The position numbers and the translations under genes were made by a program. A model generated the notes under the pieces. It was not told the DNA's origin and did not search any database. It worked only from the letters and a program-made list of their open reading frames with translations. Shown here piece by piece: positions 48,601 through 62,200 of a stretch of DNA of 64,000 nucleotides (positions within the stretch are counted from its first letter, which is position 1; every line of letters starts with the position of its first letter). Source of the DNA: Acanthosoma haemorrhoidale (lineage: Eukaryota > Arthropoda > Insecta > Hemiptera > Acanthosomatidae); contig OV884011.1 in NCBI GenBank assembly GCA_930367205.1, forward strand, positions 166,791,226 to 166,855,225, read 5' to 3'.

Positions 48601-51600
48601 TTCCGATGTGTATGGTTAGTGTTTCACTTTATGTAATTCTGTTCCCTTAAAAAAGGAGGCTTCGGTTGTAGGGTCACCGATTGTAATTAAACTTTTGCAT
48701 AAAAGTTAAAAAAAAAAAAATAGTTTTGTTGCGAGATCGGAAAAAGATTTGTTTGTACATCAAGTTTATTCATGTACAACGTTTCGACATAATTTTTATA
48801 TCTCTATCAAGTTTTGATAAAAAGTAAAGAAGCAGATGTTAAACATAATTGGTAAGAATTAGTGACAATAGTTACTATTGTACATACAAAACAGAAAAGG
48901 AAAAATACAGGGTATAGTACAGGGCTGAGTTAGTTCCTGCTAATTCTCGTAGGTAGCAGAACCACAAGTCAATGAGTAATCGCTGCTTAGAGATGGTTTG
49001 ATGATGTATATTCCTACACCAGATAAATGATAATTGTTAGTCATTCTTCCCTGAAAAGCAAGGTTTACACATGTCCGGTCGTCTCGAGGGGGGTGCCTAG
49101 TTACCCTAGCTCTAGTGACGAAGGGAGGGTTGATTAGGCTATGAACAGGAAAATTGCTCTATGAGGGTCTTAATACCGTACTATATGACTCCGTATATGA
49201 TAGGTATGTGCCCTGACAGTGCACTATGTTCAGGAGAAGAGGTATAGGGTAGGTATTGTAGGTAGCTTATGTGGCCTTGAAATGACCACGAATTCACACT
49301 CGGTATCTGAGGGTAGGCGAAAACCGTCAGGATCCGAAAGGCGAGTGTCAACCGGAGAGAGGCAGACTGCATCACAGGGGGATACTACTAGGTAAAGTTT
49401 GTAGGGCCACGGCAACCGTTGTCCGCGAGGGAGAGGTCTCTCCCAAGAAGGTACTAGTTTTAGCGAGACGAAGGCAGAGAATCCCACTAGGAAAGTGTAA
49501 GGTCTGACGAGGCCGGACTAAAACATAGCGAGGTTCGGAAGAGAGATGTAGGTTTTCATAAATGAGAAGGCCAAATCTTGAAACATCAGTGCAGCTGCAA
49601 GTGCCAGTCCAGAGAGCCGCAGTTAGAATGATTTACCGGCCATAACTAGGTGGTATATATAGCCCCCAGTAACCAATGATCTGGGGTTTTATTCTGACCA
49701 ACCAAACCGCAGGGTTGCGGTGACGCTTGCCTGTTCTAGACCGGGATCCACCCAGCCTCCTAGCCGCTACCTGACTCTCCCTTCAAGGGCCTCTGACTAG
49801 TGTTTTGCAGCTGCGTCTTTTATTGTTTACAATATTTACACTGGTTTGACTTATGGTTTGATAATGTTATTTACATTTGTTTAAATTAATTTACAACATA
49901 TTATAACCAATTTACAATATATATACAATAGAGTATAGGGTGATTTATCTTATATAGTCAGCGGTCGCTACAACACATATAAACATAGTTTGTTAAAAAA
50001 TAACTTAGTAACGGTGCAAAGTAGGTGGAACTGTTTTTTTTTTTTTGTGTTTTGTTTTTTAGCAAGAAAACTATTTTTGGATGATTTTTTAGCAAGAAAC
50101 AATTTAAAGGGATCTAGAGGCCTATTAACTACACATAATGACACCAACCATTTCAGTTCAGTTCTTAATGGATGGATATATAAATTTCTTTAGATTTTTC
50201 TGTTCATTTCATCGTCATTTTCCCTATCTTATAAAGACATCCAACCTTTGCTGTTTCTGATGAAGTTGACATTCATTTTTAGTACCACGAAAAATAACTG
50301 AATTAAAACTTTGAGAAAATCAAAAAATTACATTTGGGCTTAAAATTTTCGCATTCCCTTTCCTTCATTTTTTGCCAGAAAATGACAAAAATTTTGATAA
50401 CCCTGAACGACTTCGTCCACCCATAAAACAATTTAAAGGGATCTAGAGGCCTATTAACTATACATAACGACACCAACCATTTCAGTTCAGTTCTTAATGG
50501 ATGGATATATAAATTCTTTTAGATTTTTCTGTTCATTTCATCATCATTTTCCCTATCTTATAAAGACATTCAACCTACTTCTTGCTAACTTATACTAAAA
50601 GAGAAGCGATTCCTTCTTTACATCGGTGGTAACAATGCGGGATTTCAACTAAAACTTAGAAGGAAGTTATGAAGTTTTGAGGTGGAATAAAAAAACGTAG
50701 ATGGCAATGTTTTGCTTCTACTGTAAATCGGATGGATTGTAGGCTCCTGCCGGGGCGGGCCAGGCTTGACCTGGCCTACTACAAACCATTGCCTAGGTAC
50801 CCCTAGGCTCCACCCTCCGTAGACTCTCACTTCCTTCCTGAATCCATCCGCCTCCTTTAGGCATCCCACACCCTATATCCTTCTCATACATCCTTCAAAT
50901 GGGGGACTCCCCTTAGTGAAAGGCACTCATCAGCCCAAAATAATTTTCCTTTTATTTTTCCCACATCCTATTTTTTATAAGTTTGAGAGCTAAGAAAGAA
51001 AAAAAAAAGAAAAAAATCTTAGATTCGCCTGAGGATCTATAATTATATATAATTATCTGTAAATTTAAAAGGGCTATGAAAGAAAAAAAAAATCTATTTT
51101 CTTAAAATAATTTTAAAAAAAAATCTATTATCTTAAATCATATGTTGTTGTTTTTTTTACTCAAAATAAAAAAAATCTTAAATCATAAAAAAAGATATTC
51201 TTGTTGATTTTTTTGTCTACAATTTCACACTAAAGTAGATCTATTTTAAGTTTTCTACGTGAGTTGGATTTTTTTTTATTCAATGAACGTAAATTACGTA
51301 TGTTGTAAATTTGAAACGATTTAATACAAACTCTGTTGCAGGTGGGGTCAACGGTAGCGAGCACGTGTGTGCTCTCTACAATCAGGAGGACCTTTGCGAC
51401 GTCGGTAGTCCATTGGTATGTTCCGACGTGGTCTGGGGCATCCACCTCACATCCGGCCATTGCCACAATGGCAGCCCTTTCCTCTTCTATCGGATGGACT
51501 TAGCTTTGATATGGACGGATAAGGTTATCAGTTTTGCGACCGCGTCGCTCTCGATTTGCTCACTCACCTTGTGCGCCTCCGTCGTCTCTCTCCATTTCCT

Positions 51601-51625
51601 GTCTGAACTAACCTATGTTATTTAA
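45657..51625 (+). CDS. Serine protease homologue (S1 fold, catalytically dead), 3 exons, hydrophobic C-terminus
   Basis: Exons 45657-45891, 48219-48614 and 51342-51625 join in phase 1 to 304 residues. A hydrophobic N-terminus (about residues 8-24) is a likely signal peptide; the start could also be Met3. The chymotrypsin fold is shown by APFVASLQ, HICSGVVINDEHVLTAASC, SYxxYH-like SHYCYHIKYKK, LPYNIALIIL, CTVYGW and DVGSPLVC...GIHLTSG. All three catalytic positions are replaced: His57 by Ser73 (TAASC), Asp102 by Asn128 (YNIAL) and Ser195 by Val231 (CDVGSP). The Cys58-Cys74 pair around the lost His is kept. The last ~33 residues (from VISFATASLSICSLTL) are hydrophobic, suggesting a membrane tail or GPI signal. 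Insect serine protease homologues act as cofactors, binding proteins or venom/salivary components; the role here is unknown. AATAAA follows the stop directly. Confidence 0.88.
46665..46975 (+). repeat. Degenerate tandem repeat, about four ~60-90-bp units
   Basis: Successive units begin 'ttccagattgatatccta', 'tttcgggattgataacct', 'tttcgacattgatgatct' and 'tttcgcgtatatcgagattg'. Each is followed by an aaaggg/aaggct stretch and a 'gatagaat/gatagattcc' word. Identity is low and lengths vary. Located in intron 1 of the protease-homologue gene. Confidence 0.5.
49060..49810. other. GC-richer block, unclassified repeat
   Basis: A 750-bp block of much higher GC than its surroundings within intron 2 of the protease homologue, with sharp composition edges ('cacatgtccggtcgtctcg' to 'aagggcctctgacta'). 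No reading frame matches a family I know. Probably a mobile-element fragment, judged on composition only. Confidence 0.3.
50099..50580 (+). repeat. Direct repeat of ~145 bp, two copies 330 bp apart
   Basis: Copies at about 50099-50243 and 50429-50573 both run from 'aacaatttaaagggatctag' through 'gacaccaaccatttcagttc' and 'tggatggatatataaatt' to 'ataaagacat(c/t)caacct'. Only a handful of substitutions separate them, so the duplication is recent. Intron 2 of the protease homologue. Confidence 0.88.
50690..50945. other. GC-rich block, probable repeat fragment
   Basis: Contains 'gctcctgccggggcgggcc' and ends with 'aaaggcactcatcagccca' followed by T-rich DNA. Composition and an abrupt start suggest a non-LTR or SINE-like fragment. 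No family could be assigned. Confidence 0.25.
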
Positions 51626-51631
51626 AATAAA
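51626..51631 (+). terminator. Polyadenylation signal of the protease homologue
   Basis: AATAAA starts at the base after the TAA stop (51623-51625), implying a very short 3' UTR. Confidence 0.5.
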
Positions 51632-54600
51632 AGAGATTTGAAAAAATATATTTGCCTTTGAGATGTAATATTTGCGGTGTGGCGCTACAGGAACATCTGC
51701 AGCAAACAGGGCACATGTACAAATGTATGTTACATTAACAAACACTTTTTAATGTTCCGTTTATTTGTCATTACTAGCATTGCTTTTCAAAGTACAGCCG
51801 CGCTGGTTTCACCATCTCTCTGTGATCCACCTGATATTCTGATCCATGCAATTTTTCAGGCCGTTAGCACCAATGGTTGTCTATCAGAGTTTATTTAATA
51901 CAGGGTATCCCAAAAAAAAAATCTATATACAGTTTAAATGATTATAAGTTCATTTTTTATTCACATATAATAGAAAATGTGATGTGTGGTGCATATATAA
52001 CTACCATAGATGTTACAAATTATTACCGTTCTGGTACAGAGAGAAAAATCACAAAGTTATGACCCGTTCAACTAATGCTAATTTTTTTATTCTAGGTCCT
52101 AATATTTTAATTAATACTTCGAGATGGGTGTAGTACATTCTTGTAAAATTGTCTAACTAATCAACCATCATTCAATTTCGGACTTTTCTCATATACCCAT
52201 AAGTCTGATTTTTTTTAGTAAACATATCTTTAACCGATTCACACTTGTTCACTCACAGTTTCATTGACCAATCCCATTAAAGCATTACGCCACTGCGAGT
52301 ATCAATTTGTGTAATTTTCAACGTTTTATCAACCTCTGAATACACAAATGAAACACATTTTAATACAATACTGTGGCAATTTACCACCGATATATTATTA
52401 CTAATTAGTAAAGTCATGACTTCCCACACGCAATATATATTGATATATAAGCGCGATCATTTTCCATCCAGCTAATTCATCGATCATTGGTATATGAATC
52501 TAATCAATAACCGACATCAGCAATGAATAAAACACATCCGATATTGTTATTACATTTTTCTAATCTATGCACACTTTCAATGGTTCATGGTCAATTATGA
52601 AGGTACATGTATAACACCTCGGTTTTCATTTATATGCTATGAATGAGGTGTAATTTAGGTAATAATGCGAAACAAAAAAATGAACATATATATTAGATAT
52701 AAAAAAAAAACAAAAAAACAATTCGCTCTCCTAACGAACCGGTTTTTAGGGTCCAAATCCGGGATTTACTAGTAAGCAAACAAATCTATATCAATCGTTC
52801 CTTTGCATTGCCCGTTTCAGCTCTTTACTGTACAAAAACTGCACTTACAGTAACATGCACCAGTTAACAAAAGAACACATCGACATATCACAGAGGAACG
52901 GTGCCATACCATAGCAGTTTCATTTCATCGACGGACTCGATGGAACAAAATTACACTTCAATACTAATATAAAATCGTATACGATAGCTTGGAGTAAAGC
53001 CAGAACCAGCCCCTAACCTTCTCTAAACACTTTAAAATAACTTCTATTTACATCTACTATTCCACTTCGTCTTAAAATAGTAATCTACAAAGCAATATTA
53101 CGGCATACACTACATTACCCTTTGCCACTTCTTACCGCCTTAACTGTTCAGTTTACCATTAACTAAAAAAAAATCCAAAAGTGATACCTAATCAATATGA
53201 AAAAGTCCTGAACACAAACATATGGTGAGTTAAAATATTTTGCTGGAAGATTAAATATCAAAGCATGTTCCGATTTTATATCACAACAACAAAAAATAGG
53301 TTTTGCAATATTAAAAATTAAAAAACCTATTATTTAACGCTCTCCAAAACCATCAAAAAGCCACTTCATGCAGTTACAATGGTGCTCACTCCGCTACATT
53401 ACAATAACCCACCTATCTACCGCAGCTTTCACTGGATTCCTTTATTAGTATTTCCTTCCTCTTTCTTTAAATTTACTTACATTATGGACATTAGTCAATG
53501 CCGTTTTTTTGTTCCTATTCGTTTAAATTTACTTTCTGTCTGTCTTATAACAATGCTTGTCTGTGAATTTTATTGGGTATTTGCGACTGCTAGGAGAGAA
53601 AAAAAACAAAACTTCAATGTTTCTATGCAATTACAATAATTAAAATAATAATGATTTTGAATACCACTTTTTCCGACCTCTACGCTTTTGAACTTACTCT
53701 TCACGATTAACCATTGGACACGTGTATTTTGAAGTTAGTTTAGAAAAGAGTGATGTTAGTGGGTGACATTTGCTAGCTTTTAACGTTTTTAAGTAGATTC
53801 TTTAAAATTTTGTCACAGTGAGTTTTTCTCTTTAAAATTCTTATGAACATAATTACCTTATAATATTTATATACAATAAATTTTTATAATCCATTTATTA
53901 CAATCGTTCATTTAAAAATTATTTAATTATTTTCTTCATTTCCATATGTGGTTTACCATTAGTTTTCGCATCGATCGGCAACTAAAAAAGATATTATTAA
54001 ACTTATTTTGAACATATAAGATGTATATTATTCATAATAATTTATGATACATATGGGTTAGAATTCCAGAAAATCCATGTTTGATGTAATCTGAATGATA
54101 ATATTTGATTCCATGATAAAATCGATAAGAATTTTCTGATTATTTAGGCTTGTTTATTTTATGTTGTTGGAGTGTTCAGTTTCATGCCGCAACGGTGATA
54201 TCCCTCACAGCCAAGTGAACTTTAGTCAAGCTGGGTGAGCCATAAAATATTTCTCCAATGTCTCAAGTTACTATCGGAAGGTAAATAGACATAAAAAAGT
54301 TATCGGCATACTGCCAGAATTTTCTCTCAAACTATAGACTATTGTCTTGTTCATTTATGATATCTTTAAACATAATACATGTTTTATCAATGAAAAAATT
54401 TATCATTTTGAAAAGAGCGTTTATAGTTCATACTATGTATAATGTTTTATTTGTTAGCTTGTAATATTGATAATATGTAAGCCTATTTGTTCAGAAGTGA
54501 GAATCCTTGAATCCGGAGTAATTTTGTAGTTAAGCGTCATTTCCGTAATCGACCCCGATATTGTAGATGTAACTATGACCCCCTTTGTAGATGTGTTTCT

Positions 54601-55226
54601 ATCTATTGTTCTAATTAAATTACTGCTCTTACTTACACACTTTAATGAACATGGTAACACAAAAATAATTTAAAAAATGTTTCCTTAAAATAAAGTTTTT
54701 GGAGCCAGCAATAAAAGACTTCCATTTAACGTATTTCGAGCCAATTTCAATTTTTTCTTTGTTGGTCAAAATTTTAGCTATTTAATGTTTCTTATATTTG
54801 TTGAAAAGGAGATTTTCATTCATGACATGGCAAAACAAACAATATACAGTATTTTTTGATCATTCGATAAGTATTTATGCAAATCGCATCAGAGCATATC
54901 TTATTTATCAATAGCAATATATTTTGGTATTATTTCTTAACATTTTTCATCCTGAGAAATTCATCTTTTTTAATTTGTTTTAATTTAGAACAACAAAACA
55001 TTTGTGTAAAAGTTACATGAGAGTGATCAAATTAAGTACAAAATGTCGCTCACATCAAGGGATGAACAGGGAATAAAAAATTGTTTACACTGGGATACTG
55101 TGCACAACTTTTTGTTTTTTAATTATTATGTGTACATCCTTTAGTGTAGCAAATATTGCTATTGTAATATATCTTTAGCTCAAATGATAGAAATGCAGTT
55201 AAAAAGTAAAATATTTTTTATGGTAG
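51632..55226. other. Intergenic region before the MCFD2-like gene
   Basis: About 3.6 kb of AT-rich DNA. Short ORFs have no recognisable content. A stretch at 54690-54790 resembles 37205-37330 ('gga(g/a)cca(g/a)caataaaa-a-t-cc', 'caatttcaat-ttt'), suggesting another low-copy repeat. No RNA gene or promoter could be identified. Confidence 0.4.
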
Positions 55227-56223
55227 ATGAAGCGCAGAATCCAGCAATTTTTCTTGAGCATAGCCTTGTTCATCGCACACAGCCGTGGACATCAGAATGT
55301 GCCGCCAGGTGTACATCCATCCCATTACCAACAACAGGTAGTTTTATTTTTATTAATAATTGAGAATATTATGACCAGCAGAATTACCCTTGCCAGTTTG
55401 TCTAAATGACTGCTATTATTAGAATTGAAAAAGAATATTTTTTATTTGTTTAAATATTTATATTCTATATACCATACATTCCATTTATTTAATGTTATAA
55501 ATACTTCCTCAATTTTAAAATTAGTTGAAAATAAAAATTTAATAATTTTATAATTTATTTAATTATAAAAATACAAGTAAAACTACTATTTTCTATGTCT
55601 CCTGGGTTTAAATTAGAAATGTGTTAATTTATTTAATATTATAAATGTACTTTCTGAAGACTCGTGAAATATTTTAAAATTATATAGTTGTTTAATTGTC
55701 TGCCAATTTGTTACATAAAAACTAAATAAAATAACAAATTTTGTTGTTTTACTATTTACTTTTTCATTCAGGGCAGGAAAGAAGGGCGTTGCCATTGGGA
55801 TTCTCTTATATCTTGTTGATTTGAAATCAGAGCTATCAAATTTTATAGATGAATATAATCTTCATTAATTAATAATTATATGATAATTTAATTTATCAAT
55901 ATTGATTTATTTATTTATTGTTGTTGCAGCAAGTCCCGATACAACAACACCACATCCCAGTGCAGCATGTTCAACAGCAACCAATGCCTGGCCAAGTTCC
56001 GGCCCAGCACGTATGCCTCTTGTACTTTTAGATATTTAAGGCTACGGTTAATGTTAAAAGGTATTCAGGATACCTGAAAAGATGACAAGAAAATAATCAA
56101 TATTTTTTCTTTATTTGAATTGAAATTGGTAGGATTTTTTTATATTTAACTATATGCTATGCTGTATTAAACAAAACAACCTAATACCTTCTTGAATTCT
56201 GTGTAATTTTAAATACATATACT

Positions 56224-56259
<36 letters not shown>

Positions 56260-59200
56260 CCTACCAAAAGTATTCAGGCAGCTGTAGTGATGTTATTATT
56301 TTAATTCATTATCAGCCTGTTGTTTTTTGACCCAATACAATTCATTATTTATTTAACCTACTTATGTAATATATGCCAAGTGAATATTATGTCAACTTCT
56401 AACTATGGAGACCCTGTTCAATTACCGGCCTCCCCAAGGATTTTGACTTTGGTCAGGGTTCTCTCACCCCCTTAAAGATAAATGAGTGGCGAAGAAATAA
56501 TGAAAACTTAAAATATTAAAAATTAAGGCTGAGAGGTAACAACCTAGCACAAGCCCCAGTTTTTATCTCAGCAGTTCTTTTTCTCCCGTCATCCTCGTCC
56601 CCAATGACCTATTTCTGTTGTAATAAAATCTCACATAAACTCCATAGGCCACAGCCAAAGAAAAGCTCAACATCCCTCCTATTCTTCACATTCACATCTT
56701 TTCCCTGTAGAACAAACACCCCACTTCCTGGAGAAAAAAAAAATCATTCGCCTTCTAAATAAGGTGACAGATCCTACAACTCAGAAGGAGTACCATTTCT
56801 GCTTTTTCTAATCTACGGAAACCCTTTAAAACAATTTATCCTATCACAAACCTCTACTTTCCTCGAAAATATACTCAATCCATGTCAATCGGGTTTCCGA
56901 CTCGGTTATTCCACCCAATCTGTCTTCAGCAATCTACAATCTATCATACTTTACTTAAAACACACTATTGTTATTTTCCTAAACTTTACTATTTCACGGT
57001 CGATTAATCCATGCTGTAACTAAACTTAAAAGTCCTTCCCTGGTGGTACATTTGGGTCGTTCCAGTCATTGTAGTCTTCAATATACCCCTTACTTTCCCT
57101 ATGAAAAGATTTTTAGGGTTCTTTCAATTCTATTCTGCATATACATAGACAAGATCATTTAAAATTCAACTCATTATCAAATACAAAGAATCAGTTCCTT
57201 AGCCAAAGATAATAAGATGTAAGATAGTAAGCTGAATTAAACTGCAAAAGACCAAATCTATGATTGATAGTCCTTAGACTTATCCACTATCTTCCTGGCC
57301 ATGCTCCTTTTTATATCTACTCCCAGCACATCTGATAAGGTGACCAGACCGGAACTGATATTAATATGTATCAGGGTTGAATTAGCAGGATATAAACAAT
57401 AGATAAAACATATATGTGTAAAAATACATGACCATTACAAAATATAGGATAAAGAGGCTTGTTTGTTACAGAATATTGATATAAAATAAATGCGACTAAA
57501 CTAGTTAATATCTGTAAATGGGAAATCGAGAGACGTGAGAAGCCATAAAAGATTGAATTACAAATTTGGTTTAAATGGGAATATTTGATAATGGTAACAT
57601 AAAAATTGTTTTAGTGATACACAAAGGATGTTATTAGTAAGGTCATAATGACAAAAGATTACATCAGTATTGGCTGAAATATTTTAAGATATGTAAAGGA
57701 AGAGATAAAACCTAGCATGAGGGGGTAGAAGATCTACTGAAAAAACAACAACTGTACATTAGAAATGGGTTTGTAGATATTAAATATGTTTCTTACTTTG
57801 TTCATTTTGTTTACATATTCTGTAACGAATTAGCAGACCCCCTTCTTTTTACATTGTATTTTAGTATTTTGTTATATTCATGGTGTTTATTTATACCTAT
57901 TTTATCTACTGCTATAGATATTCTGCTAATACAAGCCTATGTCAACTGTTACGTATTAATATCAGTTCACTAGTTACTTACATCTACCTCAATTTGTTTT
58001 TATTCTTTTGTTTGTACGAAAGTAATTATTACCATTCTGCTTTAACATCTACTTTCTTTTGTTCTCCATATTAACAAATTTTATGAAGACCTGAAAACTC
58101 ATTTCATCAACCTAAGCCGATTTCCCAAGAAACCCTTCCACTCAGAAATGAGAAGTATTAGAACAACTAAGCTCTATTCTTAGCAATCCAGTAAGGATTA
58201 ATATAGATATTAAAACAGTCTATAATTACAAATAAAATATCAATGACTGTGTATACCCACAGTTAAATATAAATAGAATCAATATATAATACTAACCATA
58301 AATCTAATATAACAAAAAGTGAAAAGTGCAAGCTTTGGTTAGTGAATGTAAGACCAGTGTTCTCGGGACTAAATTAATGTTGATTTTAAAGCAAAGGAAC
58401 CAGGATTGTCTATAGATACTTCTGTTCCCGTACATAAATAGTAGCTTGAAAGAGTGAGATGAGCTGTTAATAATGGCCTAATAATTGAGGCCTTTAGAAT
58501 CAAAACCCATCTTTATAAATTTTACAGGAGAGACAAAAACACAACGCCAATTCATATAAAAACTAAAATACTTAATCAAATTCGAATGCCTGGCTTGGTG
58601 ACGTTTATTGTGTCTCCTGTTAAATTTATGAAAATGGATATAGTGTATTTTGATATTAAAGGCCTCAATTCTTTCCTGTTCTGGAGTTAAGTTTAAAAAC
58701 AGAACTGAAAATAACTTTCAAAACAGCTAGGGTAATTGGTGTGGCGGCTATTGAAGAAAGTAAGTATTTGGATTAGTGGACAGTCCACTTAGTCATTATA
58801 ATCTTCAATAACCTTAAAGTTAAAGGTAATCATATGACTTCCTGATCTATAATGGACCAAGTCGTCTCATGAGATCATCTCCGTCCTGTTTTAATATTTA
58901 TAAGTCCCTTCAAATTTTGTGCCCAGCGAACCTTTAGGGTAAAATTCGTATTTCAGCTAGATCAGGTCATGCAGTCATGACCTGTGGCCCAAAAAACTCA
59001 TTTTTTGTCACTCTTTTAGACTCAGTGTAATGCATTTTTAGTTTAAATTGAGCTTAACAGGTACAACTAAGTTCAAACCCAAGAGATTTCATTTCACTGT
59101 CTTAATGAAATATTTGTATCTTATTTATTTTATTTCATTATCTTAGTTAGATATTTGTATCTTATTTATTTTATTTCACTATCTTGATTAGATATTTGTA

Positions 59201-62200
59201 TCTTATTCATTTTTATTTCACTATCTCAATTTGATATTTGTATCTTATTTATTTGAAATTTCTATCTAGACTGTATTTTACTATTTCATTAATAAAACAA
59301 GTTTTACTAAATAATTCATTTATTACTACTCGGTACGATACTAAATTTGTTGAGCGGGAACTATTCTAGATTGTGACCACACCCAAAACATTTCATACTT
59401 TCACAGTATAGGCTACTGTTCTGCTGTTTCATGAATAATCTATTATTTATTGAATTCATTCCTTCATGGTTTTATTTTTTTAAATAGCTTAAACTATTTA
59501 AAAAGTCCTATTTATTAGAATGCAATATAATAATAATAATACCAACATATATTTTCACTCACGAGTATTTCACGGTTACCAACAGGTACCCATTCAGCAA
59601 CAAGTACCTCTTCAACAACAACAAGTTCCTATGCAGCAACAACAACAGCCTGTGATGCATCAACAGCAAGTTCCTGTGCAGCATGGTCACCAACACAATG
59701 GACCTCCACAGGTCCTCAATGTTGCCAACATTGCTCACGAGAAGCAGTAGGTTTCTTTTATATTTTTTCAATGTTTATAATGTTATGTTTTTTATCTATA
59801 TTGTTTTCTTTTTAAATTTAATCTGAGGTTTTAAAGGTTCTGTTAATATAAAAAAGAATCTCTGGCAAAAGGAAAATTAGATTTTACAAAACTTTTCTTT
59901 AATTTATTATAGATAAGCACGTCTGTGACAACATTACAATGTTAAAACTAAACTTAATATTACTCGCGACTGGCCAGATTTACTATTCTTACGTCCTTCG
60001 GCGAATTCTTCTTTTTTCTTTGTTGTTGTGCCACGCGATCAGTACACCTCCACTGCTATCATCTCTTCAATCCTTCTCTGGATAAAATTATTTTTCATAC
60101 TACTGTTCTAATCAAACGAACAAGGCCGCTTCCCGCTCTCTTGTCGTTTTTGTACTCGTCTTTTGCCTTCTTGATTTTTTCATCCTTCTTTCTTCCAATG
60201 CCAGTTGTCTCATTTATTTTAACTTTTCTTATTTTAAAGTTAACAAATACAATAAAATATTTGACTTTAATCATTGATACTATTTACGACAAATATTAAT
60301 ATTATACAACGACAGCAAATAATGTCCATACCTTCATAACCATGATCCACTTGAATTGATTTCGAATTGATTGATTGAAATTTAAATAAGATTTTTAGTA
60401 TTGAGCTCTATTGTCCACAGTATATCTGTAATAACTATATTTCATACTTGAAAATGGTTATGTAGCCACCAAAAACGGTAGATCATTCATAATTAAGGCT
60501 CGGGCTTATATGTGAATGCATATTCTTTTTGCAAAATTTGTTAAATAACATTAATACATATCTTTACAAATCAACTAATAATAAATCTTTTTGTGAATTA
60601 TTATGTTGCATATTTCGGCTCAAAATCCATATATTATGCATTTTTAAATTAAAAATTATTAAATATATAAATTATCATTTTTAATAAAATAAAGTAATAT
60701 TAAATTGCAGAATAAATAAAGTATGTTGGCTTTGATGTAGGTATTAAGAACTGTTTTTGTTTACATCAGAAATACTTTGTGGAATCGATGAGGTGGGAAT
60801 CATTTTTCCATTTAGTTTAACTCCACTGTTCTGATAGTAAAATCTTTTTAAAATCCCCTTCAATGGTTAGTAAATTTAAAGAAATAATCCCCGGAAAGCC
60901 TTTACCCCCAGTCTCAGTTATAAGAAGGTGGGTGGGGCACATGGTATCAGCAGTGTTTTATGCTCAAAATTTCATGCAATTTAAACAAGTCATAGACAAA
61001 ATGAAATTAACAGCTGAAGCTCAAAGCATTCAGAAACTCGATTTAATTATTAATGAGCTCACTGTCTCATCTAAGATTTTTTTTTGGGAACCATATAAAA
61101 AACTTCGAAGACCTTGTCTCTTAGTAAGCTGTAAATTAGTGCGAAAATTGAGGGAAGGGAACAGTTAATGACATAAAGGGTGAAGTTTGTTTTAAAACTA
61201 AACTAAAAGAGGTTTAACCAGAAATGTTTGTTTAAGAATTTTAGAAGTTATCAATTGACAAAACATTCAATGGCAAAACTTAGTAGTTTTAGACAAAATT
61301 AATACCCCTTTAATTTTTTTTCAAAATTTAAGAATGCTATTTTAAGATCTGTAGATTTAGAGAGGTCATTTTCATTTTATACATAAAAATTGGTTATCTG
61401 ACAGACGATTCAGTTTCACAGAAGTAAATTTTGAAATGCATGTGTATAAAATAATACCTATGTTGAAAATGATCAAAATGGTGGTAGGTAGGGATGAATG
61501 AGGAAATCATTCAAAATTTTAATAACATAAATTTTGTATTTAAATCAATTATTACTTAAATAACCTTATAGAACCTCTTAAAAAATTAAAGAATATATAT
61601 GACATTTTAATGATTTTTGTAAATCCGGACTTTATTATAATAAAATAAATTATCTCAGAGAAGTGTTCATTTGCAATATTTTCTAATTGAATTTTTTTTT
61701 CAGACACATCCAGGAGCACATGTCAGTGCCAATAGACACAAGTAAGATGACAGACCAAGAGCTGCAGTTTCATTACTTCAAGATGCACGATGCAGACAAT
61801 AACAACAAACTGGATGGCTGCGAGCTCATCAAGTCCCTCATCCATTGGCATGGTGAGTTCTAGTAGTCGTAGTAGAAATATCGTATTTATCAGTATATAA
61901 TGTCATGATTCCTATTATTCACAATTTGAAATTGTTATATTATTTTATTTATAAAGGTTAGGAAGTAAAGACTTCATAAAGCATAACAGGTTATTTTAAA
62001 ATTTAATACAAGACATCTCAGGGTTTGATATAATCCTTGGTGCATTTGTATAAAGATATTCTTTAAATATTTCACTATTATAAATTAATATAAAAATAAT
62101 AAACATTTAATAATATATTAAGAATATTCTGCTCTGTTGGTTTTTTTAATGGCTTTGTCGTGTCTTCAATACGCGGTCTTCTTAACTGTTATCTATTGGG

